Part shown: piece by piece, positions 1 through 5,747 of the stretch | Position numbering within the stretch: position 1 is the first letter of the stretch | Layout: each line of letters opens with the position of its first letter | NCBI GenBank assembly: GCA_007117785.1 | Contig: SKFV01000065.1 | Span: 1-5,974 of the forward strand | Length of the DNA stretch: 5,974 nt | Direction: 5' to 3' | DNA from: Pseudomonas sp. | Lineage (GTDB): Bacteria; Pseudomonadota; Gammaproteobacteria; Pseudomonadales; Pseudomonadaceae | Translations under genes and position numbers: made by a program | The notes under the pieces: generated by a model | Seen by the model: only the letters and a program-made list of their open reading frames with translations | The model's database searches: none | Told to the model about the DNA's origin: nothing

Positions 1-107
1 CATAGAGCGTTGGTACCACCTGATCCCATCCCGAACTCAGCAGTGAAACGACGTATCGCCGATGGTAGTGTGGGGTTTCCCCATGTGAGAGTAGGTCATC
101 GTCAAGC
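1..107 (+). rRNA. rrf: 5S ribosomal RNA, 5' end cut by window edge
   Basis: This is the 5S RNA of the large ribosomal subunit. The body matches the conserved Pseudomonas-type 5S almost throughout, including ACCTGATCCCATCCCGAAC, CAGTGAAACG, CGCCGATGGTAGTGTGGGG and CCCATGTGAGAGTAGG. The 3' strand of helix I, ATCGTCAAGC (98-107), would pair with GCTTGACGAT, which is missing, so about ten bases of the 5' end lie before the window. The 3' boundary at 107 is set by this pairing and could be off by one or two bases. It is the last gene of an rRNA operon reading towards birA and is followed 9 bases later by a strong terminator. Upstream 16S and 23S genes are inferred, not seen. Confidence 0.95.
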
Positions 108-116
108 GCCTATACC

Positions 117-150
117 AAAACCCCGGTTATCGAAAGATAACCGGGGTTTT
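117..150 (+). terminator. rRNA operon intrinsic terminator
   Basis: A perfect 15-bp inverted repeat pairs 117-131 (AAAACCCCGGTTATC) with 136-150 around a GAAA tetraloop at 132-135. The right arm ends in TTTT. It starts nine bases after the 5S 3' end, which is the expected place for the rrn operon terminator. Because the left arm begins AAAA, it could also act on the opposite strand, but no minus-strand gene ends here. Confidence 0.9.
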
Positions 151-202
151 ACTTTGTGGGGCGAAAAGCCAGGAAAGGGGTGAGAGTCCCGGTGTGCCGG
201 CC

Positions 203-225
203 AGGTCATCGTCAAGCGCCTATAC
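203..225 (+). repeat. second copy of the 5S 3' end plus flank (5S remnant)
   Basis: These 23 bases are an exact direct copy of 93-115, that is, the last 15 bases of 5S (AGGTCATCGTCAAGC) and the next 8 bases (GCCTATAC). Weaker likeness to 5S continues upstream: GTGAGAGT at 180-187 equals 85-92 but is separated from the copy by 15 extra bases (188-202), and TGTGGGG at 155-161 equals 69-75. The 5' half of 5S is absent, so no functional 5S can be made. It is followed at once by a second terminator. The best reading is the decayed or internally deleted remains of a tandem second 5S gene, or a recombination scar between rrn operon ends. The repeat is seen directly; its origin is inferred. Confidence 0.8.
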
Positions 226-226
226 T

Positions 227-265
227 GAAAAGCCCCGCTCTGGAAACAGGCCGGGGCTTTTCTTT
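227..265 (+). terminator. second intrinsic terminator after the 5S remnant
   Basis: An 11-bp perfect stem pairs 227-237 (GAAAAGCCCCG) with 252-262 (CGGGGCTTTTC). An inner stem (240-242 with 247-249) closes a GAAA loop, and a T-rich tail runs to 265. Its position after the 5S copy mirrors that of the first terminator after the true 5S. It would insulate birA from rRNA transcription. It resembles the first terminator in design but not in stem sequence, so it is not a simple duplicate of it. Confidence 0.85.
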
Positions 266-394
266 GCGTGCAAGAAAACACAACAACTCCCCGCTACGTC
301 TCTGACTTGAACCATGCCTTTAAAATCGTCCAAAGCATTCATTCCCAGGCACAGGGACGGTATCATGCGTGCCTTCAAACAGGAGAGTGGCTTG

Positions 395-1369
395 ATGCTG
401 ACAAAGTTGCTGGCATTGATGGCTGATGGTGAGTTCCATTCCGGTGAGGCCCTGGCGGCCGAGTTGGGTGTAACCCGCGCAGCGGTCTGGAAGGTGTTGC
501 AGCCCTTAATCGCAGAAGGATTTCCATTACAACGCATCCGTGGCCGCGGTTATCGTATCCCCCGTGGAGCTGCCCTATTGGATGAGGAAATTATCCGGGA
601 AGCATTGCCATCAGCATACGGCGGTCGTTGGCGCTGGCATCTCTTTGACCGAGCAGACTCTACCAATACGCGCGCCCACCACTTGCTGAGTCTGGAGGGT
701 TCTCAACCCCTGGTTTGTATCGCCGAGCAGCAAAGCAGTGGCCGAGGCCGGCGCGGGCGACCCTGGTCAAGCCCTTATGCACAAAATATCTACCTTACTC
801 TGGTAGAGCCCTTCACTGGTGGTGCTCAAGCGTTGAAAGGGCTGAGTCTTCTGGTCGGACTGGTGTTGGTGGAATCTTTGGCTGAAGCAGGCTTTAATGA
901 CTGTCAGTTAAAGTGGCCGAATGACGTGCTTTATCGCAATCGCAAGTTGGCCGGTATTCTTATAGAAATTGGCGGCGATCTGACTGCAGACTGTGTTGCC
1001 ATTATTGGCGTAGGTCTGAACGTGCATATGCGTAATTGTGCTGACGAGATTAGCCAGCCGTGGACATCGCTGGCACAACATGCCGAGCAGGGGGATCTCA
1101 ATCGCAATCATCTGATAGCCATTTTCCTGCGTCGACTGTATCTGGCGCTTGAGCGCTTTCGTGCAGAGGGCTTCGCACCCTTCCGTTCTGCCTGGGAAGA
1201 GCACGATGCCTGGTTGGGTTGTGCTGTGCAAGTGCAGTCAGGTGAGCGGGTATTAGAAGGTACTGAGCAAGGGGTCGACGTTAATGGCGGGCTACGCCTG
1301 CAGGTTGACGAGGACATAATGGTATTGAACGGTGGTGAGCTGAGCCTGAGATTGCAGCCGGCGTCATAA
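395..1369 (+). CDS. birA: bifunctional biotin--[acetyl-CoA-carboxylase] ligase / biotin operon repressor BirA
   Basis: This cytoplasmic enzyme makes biotinyl-5'-AMP and transfers biotin to the AccB (BCCP) lysine of acetyl-CoA carboxylase. As a class II ligase it also represses biotin genes. From the 395 start it is 324 aa, close to E. coli BirA (321). A winged helix-turn-helix (about 1-60, with FHSGEALAAELGVTRAAVWK at 14-33) is followed by the ligase core: STNTR 89-93, the adenylate-binding loop GRGRRGR 116-122, KWPND 173-177 and KLAGILIE 184-191. A C-terminal SH3-like domain (about 270-324) ends it. The frame is open back to ATG 314, but the start at 395 has AGGAGAG at 381-387 with ideal spacing and fits the family's N terminus; TTG at 392 is a lesser alternative. 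A possible -10 box, TAAAAT, lies at 321-326 without a good -35. It stands alone between the rrn terminators and a bidirectional terminator. Confidence 0.95.
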   Translation: MLTKLLALMADGEFHSGEALAAELGVTRAAVWKVLQPLIAEGFPLQRIRGRGYRIPRGAALLDEEIIREALPSAYGGRWRWHLFDRADSTNTRAHHLLSLEGSQPLVCIAEQQSSGRGRRGRPWSSPYAQNIYLTLVEPFTGGAQALKGLSLLVGLVLVESLAEAGFNDCQLKWPNDVLYRNRKLAGILIEIGGDLTADCVAIIGVGLNVHMRNCADEISQPWTSLAQHAEQGDLNRNHLIAIFLRRLYLALERFRAEGFAPFRSAWEEHDAWLGCAVQVQSGERVLEGTEQGVDVNGGLRLQVDEDIMVLNGGELSLRLQPAS

Positions 1370-1426
1370 GACGCAGTACATCATAGAGCGCTGAAAAATA
1401 AGCTTCTTCGCCTATTAAGCAGCCAT

Positions 1427-1463
1427 AAAAAAACGCCTGATGCACAAGCATCAGGCGTTTTAA
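1427..1463. terminator. bidirectional terminator between convergent birA and EF-G genes
   Basis: A perfect 14-bp stem pairs 1430-1443 (AAAACGCCTGATGC) with 1448-1461 around loop ACAA. Seven A residues (1427-1433) on the left and TTTT (1458-1461) on the right give a T run in either direction. It lies 57 bases past the birA stop and 17 bases past the EF-G stop, so it can end both transcripts. Confidence 0.92.
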
Positions 1464-1479
1464 GCTGCGACAGCTACCC

Positions 1480-3564
1480 TTACTTCTGGGCAGCCTTTTC
1501 TTTCTCTTTGGCGATAACTGCTTCAGCTACGTTGGCCGGGCAGGCTGCGTAGTGGGAGAACGACATTGAGAATTGACCACGACCTGAGGTCATGGTGCGC
1601 AGGGTGCTGATGTAGCCGAACATTTCTGCCAGGGGTACATCGGCCTTGATGCGAACGCCAGTAACGCCAGCTTCCTGGCCAGAGATCATGCCGCGGCGAC
1701 GGTTAAGGTCACCGATAACATCACCAACGTGATCTTCTGGGCTATACACATCCACCTTCATGATCGGCTCAAGCAACTGCGGGCCTGCCTTGGGCATGGA
1801 CTGACGGAAGGCGCCCTTGGCAGCGATTTCAAACGCAATGGCCGAGGAGTCAACCGCGTGGAAACCACCATCAGTCAGTTCTACCACTACGTCCAGAACC
1901 GGGAAGCCTGCCAGCGGGCCAATACCCATCATGGAGGCAAAGCCCTTTTCGATGGCCGGGAAGAATTCCTTGGGAACGTTACCGCCCACGACAGAGGACT
2001 TGAAGGTGAAGCCGGTGTTTGCCTCGCCGGGCTTGATGGTGTAATCGATCTTACCGTACTGACCTGAACCGCCTGACTGCTTCTTGTGCGTGTAGCTGTC
2101 TTCGATTTCCTTGGTGATGGTCTCACGGTAAGCCACCTGAGGCTGGCCGACAACCAACTCAACGCCGTAAGTACGCTTGAGAATGTCGACCTTGATATCC
2201 AGGTGCAATTCACCCATGCCCTTGAGGATGGTTTCACCGGAATCGATGTCAGTCTCAACTCGGAAGGTCGGATCTTCAGCAACCATCTTGCCGATCGCAA
2301 CACCCATTTTTTCGGTGGAGCCCTTGTCTTTCGGTTCAACGGAGATGGAGATCACGGGCTCGGGGAATACCATGGCTTCAAGCGTACAGGGATGCTTGGG
2401 ATCACAAAGGGTGTGGCCGGTCTGTACATTCTTCATACCGACGATGGCGATAATGTCGCCGGCAGTAGCATGGCTCAACTCGTTACGTTCGTTAGCCTGC
2501 ATTTCAACCATGCGGCCGACGCGCTCGGATTTACCGGTGAACGAGTTGAGGATGGTGTCACCCTTGTTCAGGTTACCGGAGTAGATACGGACGAAGGTCA
2601 AGGCGCCGAAACGGTCATCCATGATCTTGAACGCCAGGGCGCGGAAAGGCTCGTCGGCAGAAACGATGGCGTGTTTGCCGGTGGGGTTGCCTTCTTCGTC
2701 AGTCAGTGGCTGCGGATTGACTTCCTGCGGTGCGGGCAGGTAATCAACAACGGCATCCAGCAACAACTGCATACCCTTGTTCTTGAACGCAGAACCACAG
2801 TAGGTGGGGAAGAACGCCAGCTCCAGTGTGCCCTTGCGGATGCAGCGCTGGATGTCTTCGATGGAGGGTTCTTCACCTTCCATATAAGCCATCAGTAGAT
2901 CATCGTCCATTTCCAGGGCAGTTTCGACCATTTCGCTACGGTACTGTTCAACATCGTCAACCATGTCGGCGGGGATGTCAGTAACGTCGTAGTTTTCAGG
3001 CTGTCCGGTTTCGTCCCAGACATAGGCCTTGCGAGTCAGCAGATCAACGACGCCGGAGAAGGTGTCTTCGCGGCCGATTGGCAGAGTCATGATCAGCGGC
3101 TTGGCGCCCAGTACGGTTCGTACCTGCTCGGTGACGCGCAGGAAGTCGGCGCCGATACGGTCCAGCTTGTTGACAAAGATCAGGCGCGATACTTTCGAGT
3201 CGTTCGCGTAACGCCAGTTGGTTTCCGACTGGGGCTCAACGCCGCCGGAGCCACAGAATACGCCGATGCCACCGTCGAGTACTTTAAGCGAGCGATACAC
3301 TTCCACGGTAAAGTCAACGTGGCCGGGGGTATCGATGACGTTGAAACGGTAGCCTTTCCAGAAGCAGCTCACTGCAGCCGACTGAATAGTAATACCGCGC
3401 TCGGCTTCCTGATCCATGAAGTCGGTAGTGGATTCACCTTCGTGAACCTCGCCGAGGCGGTGAATGCGACCGGTCAGCTTGAGGATTCGTTCTGTGGTGG
3501 TGGTCTTGCCGGCATCAACGTGGGCGAAGATACCAATATTGCGGTAGAGAGATAGATCAGTCAT
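1480..3564 (-). CDS. fusA: elongation factor G, second-copy type (EF-G1B / FusA2-like)
   Basis: EF-G is a cytoplasmic translational GTPase that drives ribosomal translocation and, with RRF, ribosome recycling. The protein is complete at 694 aa (E. coli FusA is 704). G motifs are intact: AHVDAGKT 14-21, RGITI 56-60, DTPGHVDF 78-85, NKLD 132-135 and GSAF 257-260. Domain II spans about 305-400, III about 405-480, IV about 482-605 (with FHAVDSS, whose H569 matches the tip histidine H583 of E. coli EF-G) and V about 606-690. The N terminus MTDLSLYRNIGIFAHVDAGK and the CGSGGVEPQSETNWRYAND stretch (104-122) resemble the second EF-G of Vibrio and Pseudomonas (FusA2/EF-G1B) as I remember them. It lies outside the usual rpsL-rpsG-fusA-tufA operon, so a second EF-G elsewhere is expected but not seen. 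Start ATG 3564 has AGGGAA (3569-3574) four bases upstream. It is monocistronic, ends at the bidirectional terminator and has no internal damage. Confidence 0.95.
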   Translation of the reverse strand: MTDLSLYRNIGIFAHVDAGKTTTTERILKLTGRIHRLGEVHEGESTTDFMDQEAERGITIQSAAVSCFWKGYRFNVIDTPGHVDFTVEVYRSLKVLDGGIGVFCGSGGVEPQSETNWRYANDSKVSRLIFVNKLDRIGADFLRVTEQVRTVLGAKPLIMTLPIGREDTFSGVVDLLTRKAYVWDETGQPENYDVTDIPADMVDDVEQYRSEMVETALEMDDDLLMAYMEGEEPSIEDIQRCIRKGTLELAFFPTYCGSAFKNKGMQLLLDAVVDYLPAPQEVNPQPLTDEEGNPTGKHAIVSADEPFRALAFKIMDDRFGALTFVRIYSGNLNKGDTILNSFTGKSERVGRMVEMQANERNELSHATAGDIIAIVGMKNVQTGHTLCDPKHPCTLEAMVFPEPVISISVEPKDKGSTEKMGVAIGKMVAEDPTFRVETDIDSGETILKGMGELHLDIKVDILKRTYGVELVVGQPQVAYRETITKEIEDSYTHKKQSGGSGQYGKIDYTIKPGEANTGFTFKSSVVGGNVPKEFFPAIEKGFASMMGIGPLAGFPVLDVVVELTDGGFHAVDSSAIAFEIAAKGAFRQSMPKAGPQLLEPIMKVDVYSPEDHVGDVIGDLNRRRGMISGQEAGVTGVRIKADVPLAEMFGYISTLRTMTSGRGQFSMSFSHYAACPANVAEAVIAKEKEKAAQK

Positions 3565-3619
3565 GGTGTTCCCTGATAGCCGGTTTGGTTGGAAAATAGC
3601 GGCATATAGTACAGGAATA

Positions 3620-3641
3620 AGAGCGTTCGCGCTCTGTTTTT
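3620..3641 (+). other. hairpin with TTCG loop and T run in the EF-G upstream region
   Basis: A 6-bp stem pairs AGAGCG (3620-3625) with CGCTCT (3630-3635) around TTCG, then G and TTTTT (3637-3641). Read on the plus strand it has the form of a short intrinsic terminator, yet no plus-strand gene precedes it. Read on the minus strand it sits just upstream of the candidate EF-G -10 box (3606-3611), where a -35 or operator would lie. It could be an operator for EF-G, a leader hairpin if the true promoter is further out, or a stop for antisense transcription leaving the EF-G gene. Confidence 0.45.
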
Positions 3642-3858
3642 ACGCGCACGACAATAACTTGGGCAAATGGCGTTGACGACTCCGGTAGCGCCGCCGGTGG
3701 TGTGGGTCGACGAAAAGTTGCTCGCAGGGTTAAAAGCGCTGCTTTATAAGCATGTTTTCAATTCATTCCGGGCGTGCTGGGCGTTATGATGCGAGTCGCG
3801 GTGGGCATGCTGCAGCGGTCATTAAGGTTTTTATCTGTATAGTGCTGCCGGCTGTTGG

Positions 3859-3872
3859 TGAGCAATTGCTCA
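3859..3872. promoter_or_regulatory. 14-bp perfect palindrome upstream of coaX
   Basis: TGAGCAATTGCTCA is a perfect palindrome centred about 36 bases before the coaX start codon, 16 bases downstream of the nearest candidate -10 (3838-3843). A zero-spacer palindrome is a poor RNA hairpin but a good site for a dimeric DNA-binding regulator. I do not recognise it as the site of a named regulator. It could be chance. Confidence 0.35.
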
Positions 3873-3901
3873 ATGGGGCGAGGCAAGTTTAGGGTTGAAA
3901 A

Positions 3902-4651
3902 ATGCTACTTGAGCTGGATTGCGGTAACACACTGATCAAATGGCGCTTGCTTGACCGTGAGGGACGAGTGCGTGATCGGGATATGGCGCCTGATCTGGTT
4001 GAGTTGCAACGACTCCTGGGTGGTCAGGAAAGGGATATTCGTGGCTGTCGTTTGGTCAGTGTGCGTTCCGAAGAAGAGACGCGAGTTGTCATGGATCAGT
4101 TGACCAGTTGGCTGAAGTTGCATCCAGTGCTGGCTCGCAGCTCCGCCGAACTGGCGGGAGTGCGCAATGGTTATGCGGACATCACGCGCCTGGGTATGGA
4201 TCGCTGGCTGGCCCTGGCTGCCGGTTACAAGATCTGTCAGCGAGCCTGCGTGGTGATTGACCTGGGTACTGCGGTTACGGTCGACTTTGTCGCTGCCGAT
4301 GGACAGCATCTGGGTGGTTTTATCGCCCCTGGAACCGGGTTGCTGCGCAGCAGTCTGCAGCGTCACACCCGTTTGATCCGTTATGACAAGAGCCTGCACA
4401 GTGACCTGCGCTCACCGACGCCGGGTAGCAATACTGCTGAGGCAGTCGAATATGGTTGTGAATTGATGTTGGCGGGCTTTGTTCGCGAGCAGCTGCGCAT
4501 TGCGACCCAGTTGCTGGGTGACAAGGTGTTGGTGATCCTCACGGGTGGTGACGCGACTCGTATGGCCGAAATGTTGCCCAGTGAGTGTAATGTGATCAAC
4601 GACCTGGTGTTCGAAGGCCTTGCCCTGGCTTGTCCGATGGAGCCGGAATAA
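3902..4651 (+). CDS. coaX: type III pantothenate kinase CoaX
   Basis: CoaX phosphorylates pantothenate with ATP to 4'-phosphopantothenate, the first committed step of coenzyme A synthesis, in the cytoplasm. The 249-aa protein has the ASKHA-fold signatures of the family: the N-terminal phosphate loop LELDCGNTLIKW (3-14, D6), GVRNGY 86-91, LGMDRW 97-102 with D100 as the likely catalytic base, DLGTAVTVD 120-128, GGFIAPG 138-144 and TGGD 214-217. It reads like Pseudomonas CoaX from end to end. Type III kinases are, as a family, not feedback-inhibited by CoA and need a monovalent cation. ATG 3902 has AGGG at 3891-3894, seven bases away. The stop codon overlaps the next gene's start (TAATG), so the two are probably cotranscribed. 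The gene occupies the place that the unrelated coaA holds in E. coli. Confidence 0.95.
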   Translation: MLLELDCGNTLIKWRLLDREGRVRDRDMAPDLVELQRLLGGQERDIRGCRLVSVRSEEETRVVMDQLTSWLKLHPVLARSSAELAGVRNGYADITRLGMDRWLALAAGYKICQRACVVIDLGTAVTVDFVAADGQHLGGFIAPGTGLLRSSLQRHTRLIRYDKSLHSDLRSPTPGSNTAEAVEYGCELMLAGFVREQLRIATQLLGDKVLVILTGGDATRMAEMLPSECNVINDLVFEGLALACPMEPE

Positions 4652-5298
4652 TGCGCTGGGTATTTCTCTGCCTGTTGTTGATCAATATCCTTTATGCGCT
4701 GTGGCAGGTGCAACAGGGCAAGTTGCAGCTGCGGCCTGAAAGCTCCGATAGCATTGCTGTAGAAGCAGTGCAGCGCTCTGGCCCCGTTGGCGCCGAGGCT
4801 ACCGACGTTGCAGCGGGGTTGTGTATGCATCTCGGTGGGCTGGCGGCAGCCGATGACCTGCATGCTTTGCGTCAGCGTCTGCTGGCTCTCGGCGTTGGTG
4901 CGCGCATGGTCAATCTGGACAGTGTGGCAGAAGAAGATTACCTGTTGATCAAGTCAGTACCGGGTACGCGCAACGAAGCGCTCGCTGCCCTGCGTTTATT
5001 ACAGGATAGTGGTATCGAAAGTTACCTGATTGGTGATGGCGTCATGGCCGGGAAAATTGCTCTGGGTGTTTTTGCCACGCGTGAAGCAGCGAGCAACAGG
5101 CGCGAGCAGTTGCAGCTGCAAGGCTATGACAGCGATATTGAGCAGCTGGAGCGTTATGTCAGTCAGCCCTGGCTGGAGGTGGATGCTGCTGCGCGGCGCC
5201 TGGTCGATGCGCGAATGCTGCAGCGCTTGCGTGAGGCCTTTCCCGGTCTGGTGCATCACTATCGTCCCTGTGGCAGCTTGCCGCCAGCAAATTCCTGA
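4651..5298 (+). CDS. membrane-anchored SPOR-domain-like protein
   Basis: The 215-aa protein has an N-terminal hydrophobic segment (about 3-20, FLCLLLINILYALW) with one preceding arginine and no lipobox, so it is probably a single-pass inner-membrane protein with a periplasmic body. A low-complexity linker (about 24-55) leads to a region resembling a SPOR fold, about 95-163: YLLIKSVPGTRNEA, then a helix, YLIG, then IALGVFATREAASNRREQLQ. SPOR domains bind denuded glycan strands of peptidoglycan at division sites; binding here is inferred. In Pseudomonas a similar short protein follows coaX (PA4278-like, from memory). ATG 4651 is chosen over the upstream ATG 4630 because it overlaps the coaX stop as TAATG, has GGAG at 4639-4642 and begins directly with the membrane segment. 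No strong terminator follows. Specific role unknown. Confidence 0.8.
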   Translation: MRWVFLCLLLINILYALWQVQQGKLQLRPESSDSIAVEAVQRSGPVGAEATDVAAGLCMHLGGLAAADDLHALRQRLLALGVGARMVNLDSVAEEDYLLIKSVPGTRNEALAALRLLQDSGIESYLIGDGVMAGKIALGVFATREAASNRREQLQLQGYDSDIEQLERYVSQPWLEVDAAARRLVDARMLQRLREAFPGLVHHYRPCGSLPPANS

Positions 5299-5345
5299 TT
5301 GAAGCCTGTTGGGCAGGGTTACAACCAGATAAATCTCCCTGTGTT

Positions 5346-5364
5346 TACCCCTGACTTCAGGGTA
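5346..5364 (+). other. weak hairpin after the SPOR gene
   Basis: CCCTG (5349-5353) pairs with CAGGG (5358-5362) around ACTT, and TA/TA pairs outside one bulged C. No T run follows, so it is at best a weak or factor-assisted terminator, or an RNA-stabilising hairpin, 48 bases past the SPOR gene stop. No better terminator is visible between this gene and the tRNA promoter. Confidence 0.3.
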
Positions 5365-5420
5365 GTAAAGCATCAACAATTGGCTGTGCTTTCAAGTTGC
5401 GGTTTTTGCAGAGAAAAGTG

Positions 5421-5449
5421 TTGACAGCATGCTGCCAAGTGACGAAAAT
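5421..5449 (+). promoter_or_regulatory. sigma70 promoter of the tRNA-tuf operon with GC-rich discriminator
   Basis: A perfect -35 TTGACA (5421-5426) and a -10 GAAAAT (5444-5449, four of six) are separated by exactly 17 bases. GGCGCC follows the -10 at once; a GC-rich discriminator is typical of rRNA and tRNA promoters under stringent (ppGpp) control. A-rich and T-rich tracts just upstream (GGTTTTTGCAGAGAAAA, 5401-5417) could serve as an UP element. Transcription would start about 5456, a few bases before tRNA-Tyr. Confidence 0.8.
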
Positions 5450-5458
5450 GGCGCCCTC

Positions 5459-5546
<88 letters not shown>

Positions 5547-5569
5547 GTTTTCGCATAGCCAAGTGCTTG

Positions 5570-5643
5570 GCGGGTATAGTTCAACGGTAGAACCTCAGCC
5601 TTCCAAGCTGATGGTGCGGGTTCGATTCCCGCTACCCGCTCCA
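5570..5643 (+). tRNA. tRNA-Gly (anticodon TCC)
   Basis: Acceptor strands GCGGGTA (5570-5576) and TACCCGC (5633-5639) pair fully, with discriminator T and encoded CCA (5641-5643). Loop CTTCCAA holds the anticodon TCC at 5602-5604 between TCAGC and GCTGA. It closely resembles E. coli glyT, which has the same neighbours. It reads GGA and GGG codons. It lies 23 bases after tRNA-Tyr, which implies one precursor. Confidence 0.97.
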
Positions 5644-5667
5644 ATCTTGGTACTGCACCCGGTGTAA

Positions 5668-5743
5668 GCTCATGTAGCTCAGTTGGTAGAGCACACCCTT
5701 GGTAAGGGTGAGGTCAGCGGTTCAAATCCGCTCATGAGCTCCA
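5668..5743 (+). tRNA. tRNA-Thr (anticodon GGT)
   Basis: Acceptor strands GCTCATG (5668-5674) and CATGAGC (5733-5739) pair fully, with discriminator T and encoded CCA (5741-5743). The anticodon stem CACCC/GGGTG closes loop TTGGTAA with GGT at 5701-5703. It matches E. coli thrT in position, directly before tuf. It lies 24 bases after tRNA-Gly. Confidence 0.97.
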
Positions 5744-5747
5744 GTTC

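Larger units (their letters stand above)
3565..3901. other. divergent spacer between EF-G and coaX genes
   Basis: This 337-base region must hold the promoters of both flanking genes. Towards EF-G (minus strand) a -10-like TACTAT lies at 3606-3611, giving a leader of about 35 bases, but no good -35 is present at normal spacing. Towards coaX, TATGAT at 3785-3790 is the best -10 match, with TTCATT (3762-3767) as a weak -35 at 17 bases; TATAGT at 3838-3843 is another candidate. A hairpin (3620-3641) and a palindrome (3859-3872) are listed separately. Two short overlapping plus-strand open frames (3667-3789, 40 codons; 3786-3842, 18 codons) lack a proper ribosome binding site and are not called as genes. 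Confidence 0.5.

Noticed and set aside
220..537. A 105-codon minus-strand frame over the terminator and birA start, with further minus-strand frames at 908-1231 and 1108-1317
   Set aside because: They run antisense to birA and across the second rrn terminator, and their translations are low-quality and family-free.
1382..1390. CATAGAGCG after birA matches the first bases of the window inside 5S
   Set aside because: Nine bases only, with no further 5S likeness around it. Chance is sufficient.
1929..2339. A 136-codon minus-strand frame and other plus-strand frames (1729-2067, 1817-2044, 2177-2584, 3029-3211, 3319-3555)
   Set aside because: They are out-of-frame or antisense shadows of the EF-G gene.
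2086..2898. A 270-codon open frame on the plus strand
   Set aside because: It lies wholly antisense to the EF-G gene, whose intact motifs and codon bias explain it. It has no recognisable domains or ribosome binding site that I can see.
3905..4399. Minus-strand frames opposite coaX and the SPOR gene (3905-4399, 4381-4863, 4999-5379) and a plus-strand frame at 5030-5302
   Set aside because: They are shadows of the two real genes, which have family motifs, ribosome binding sites and a TAATG junction.
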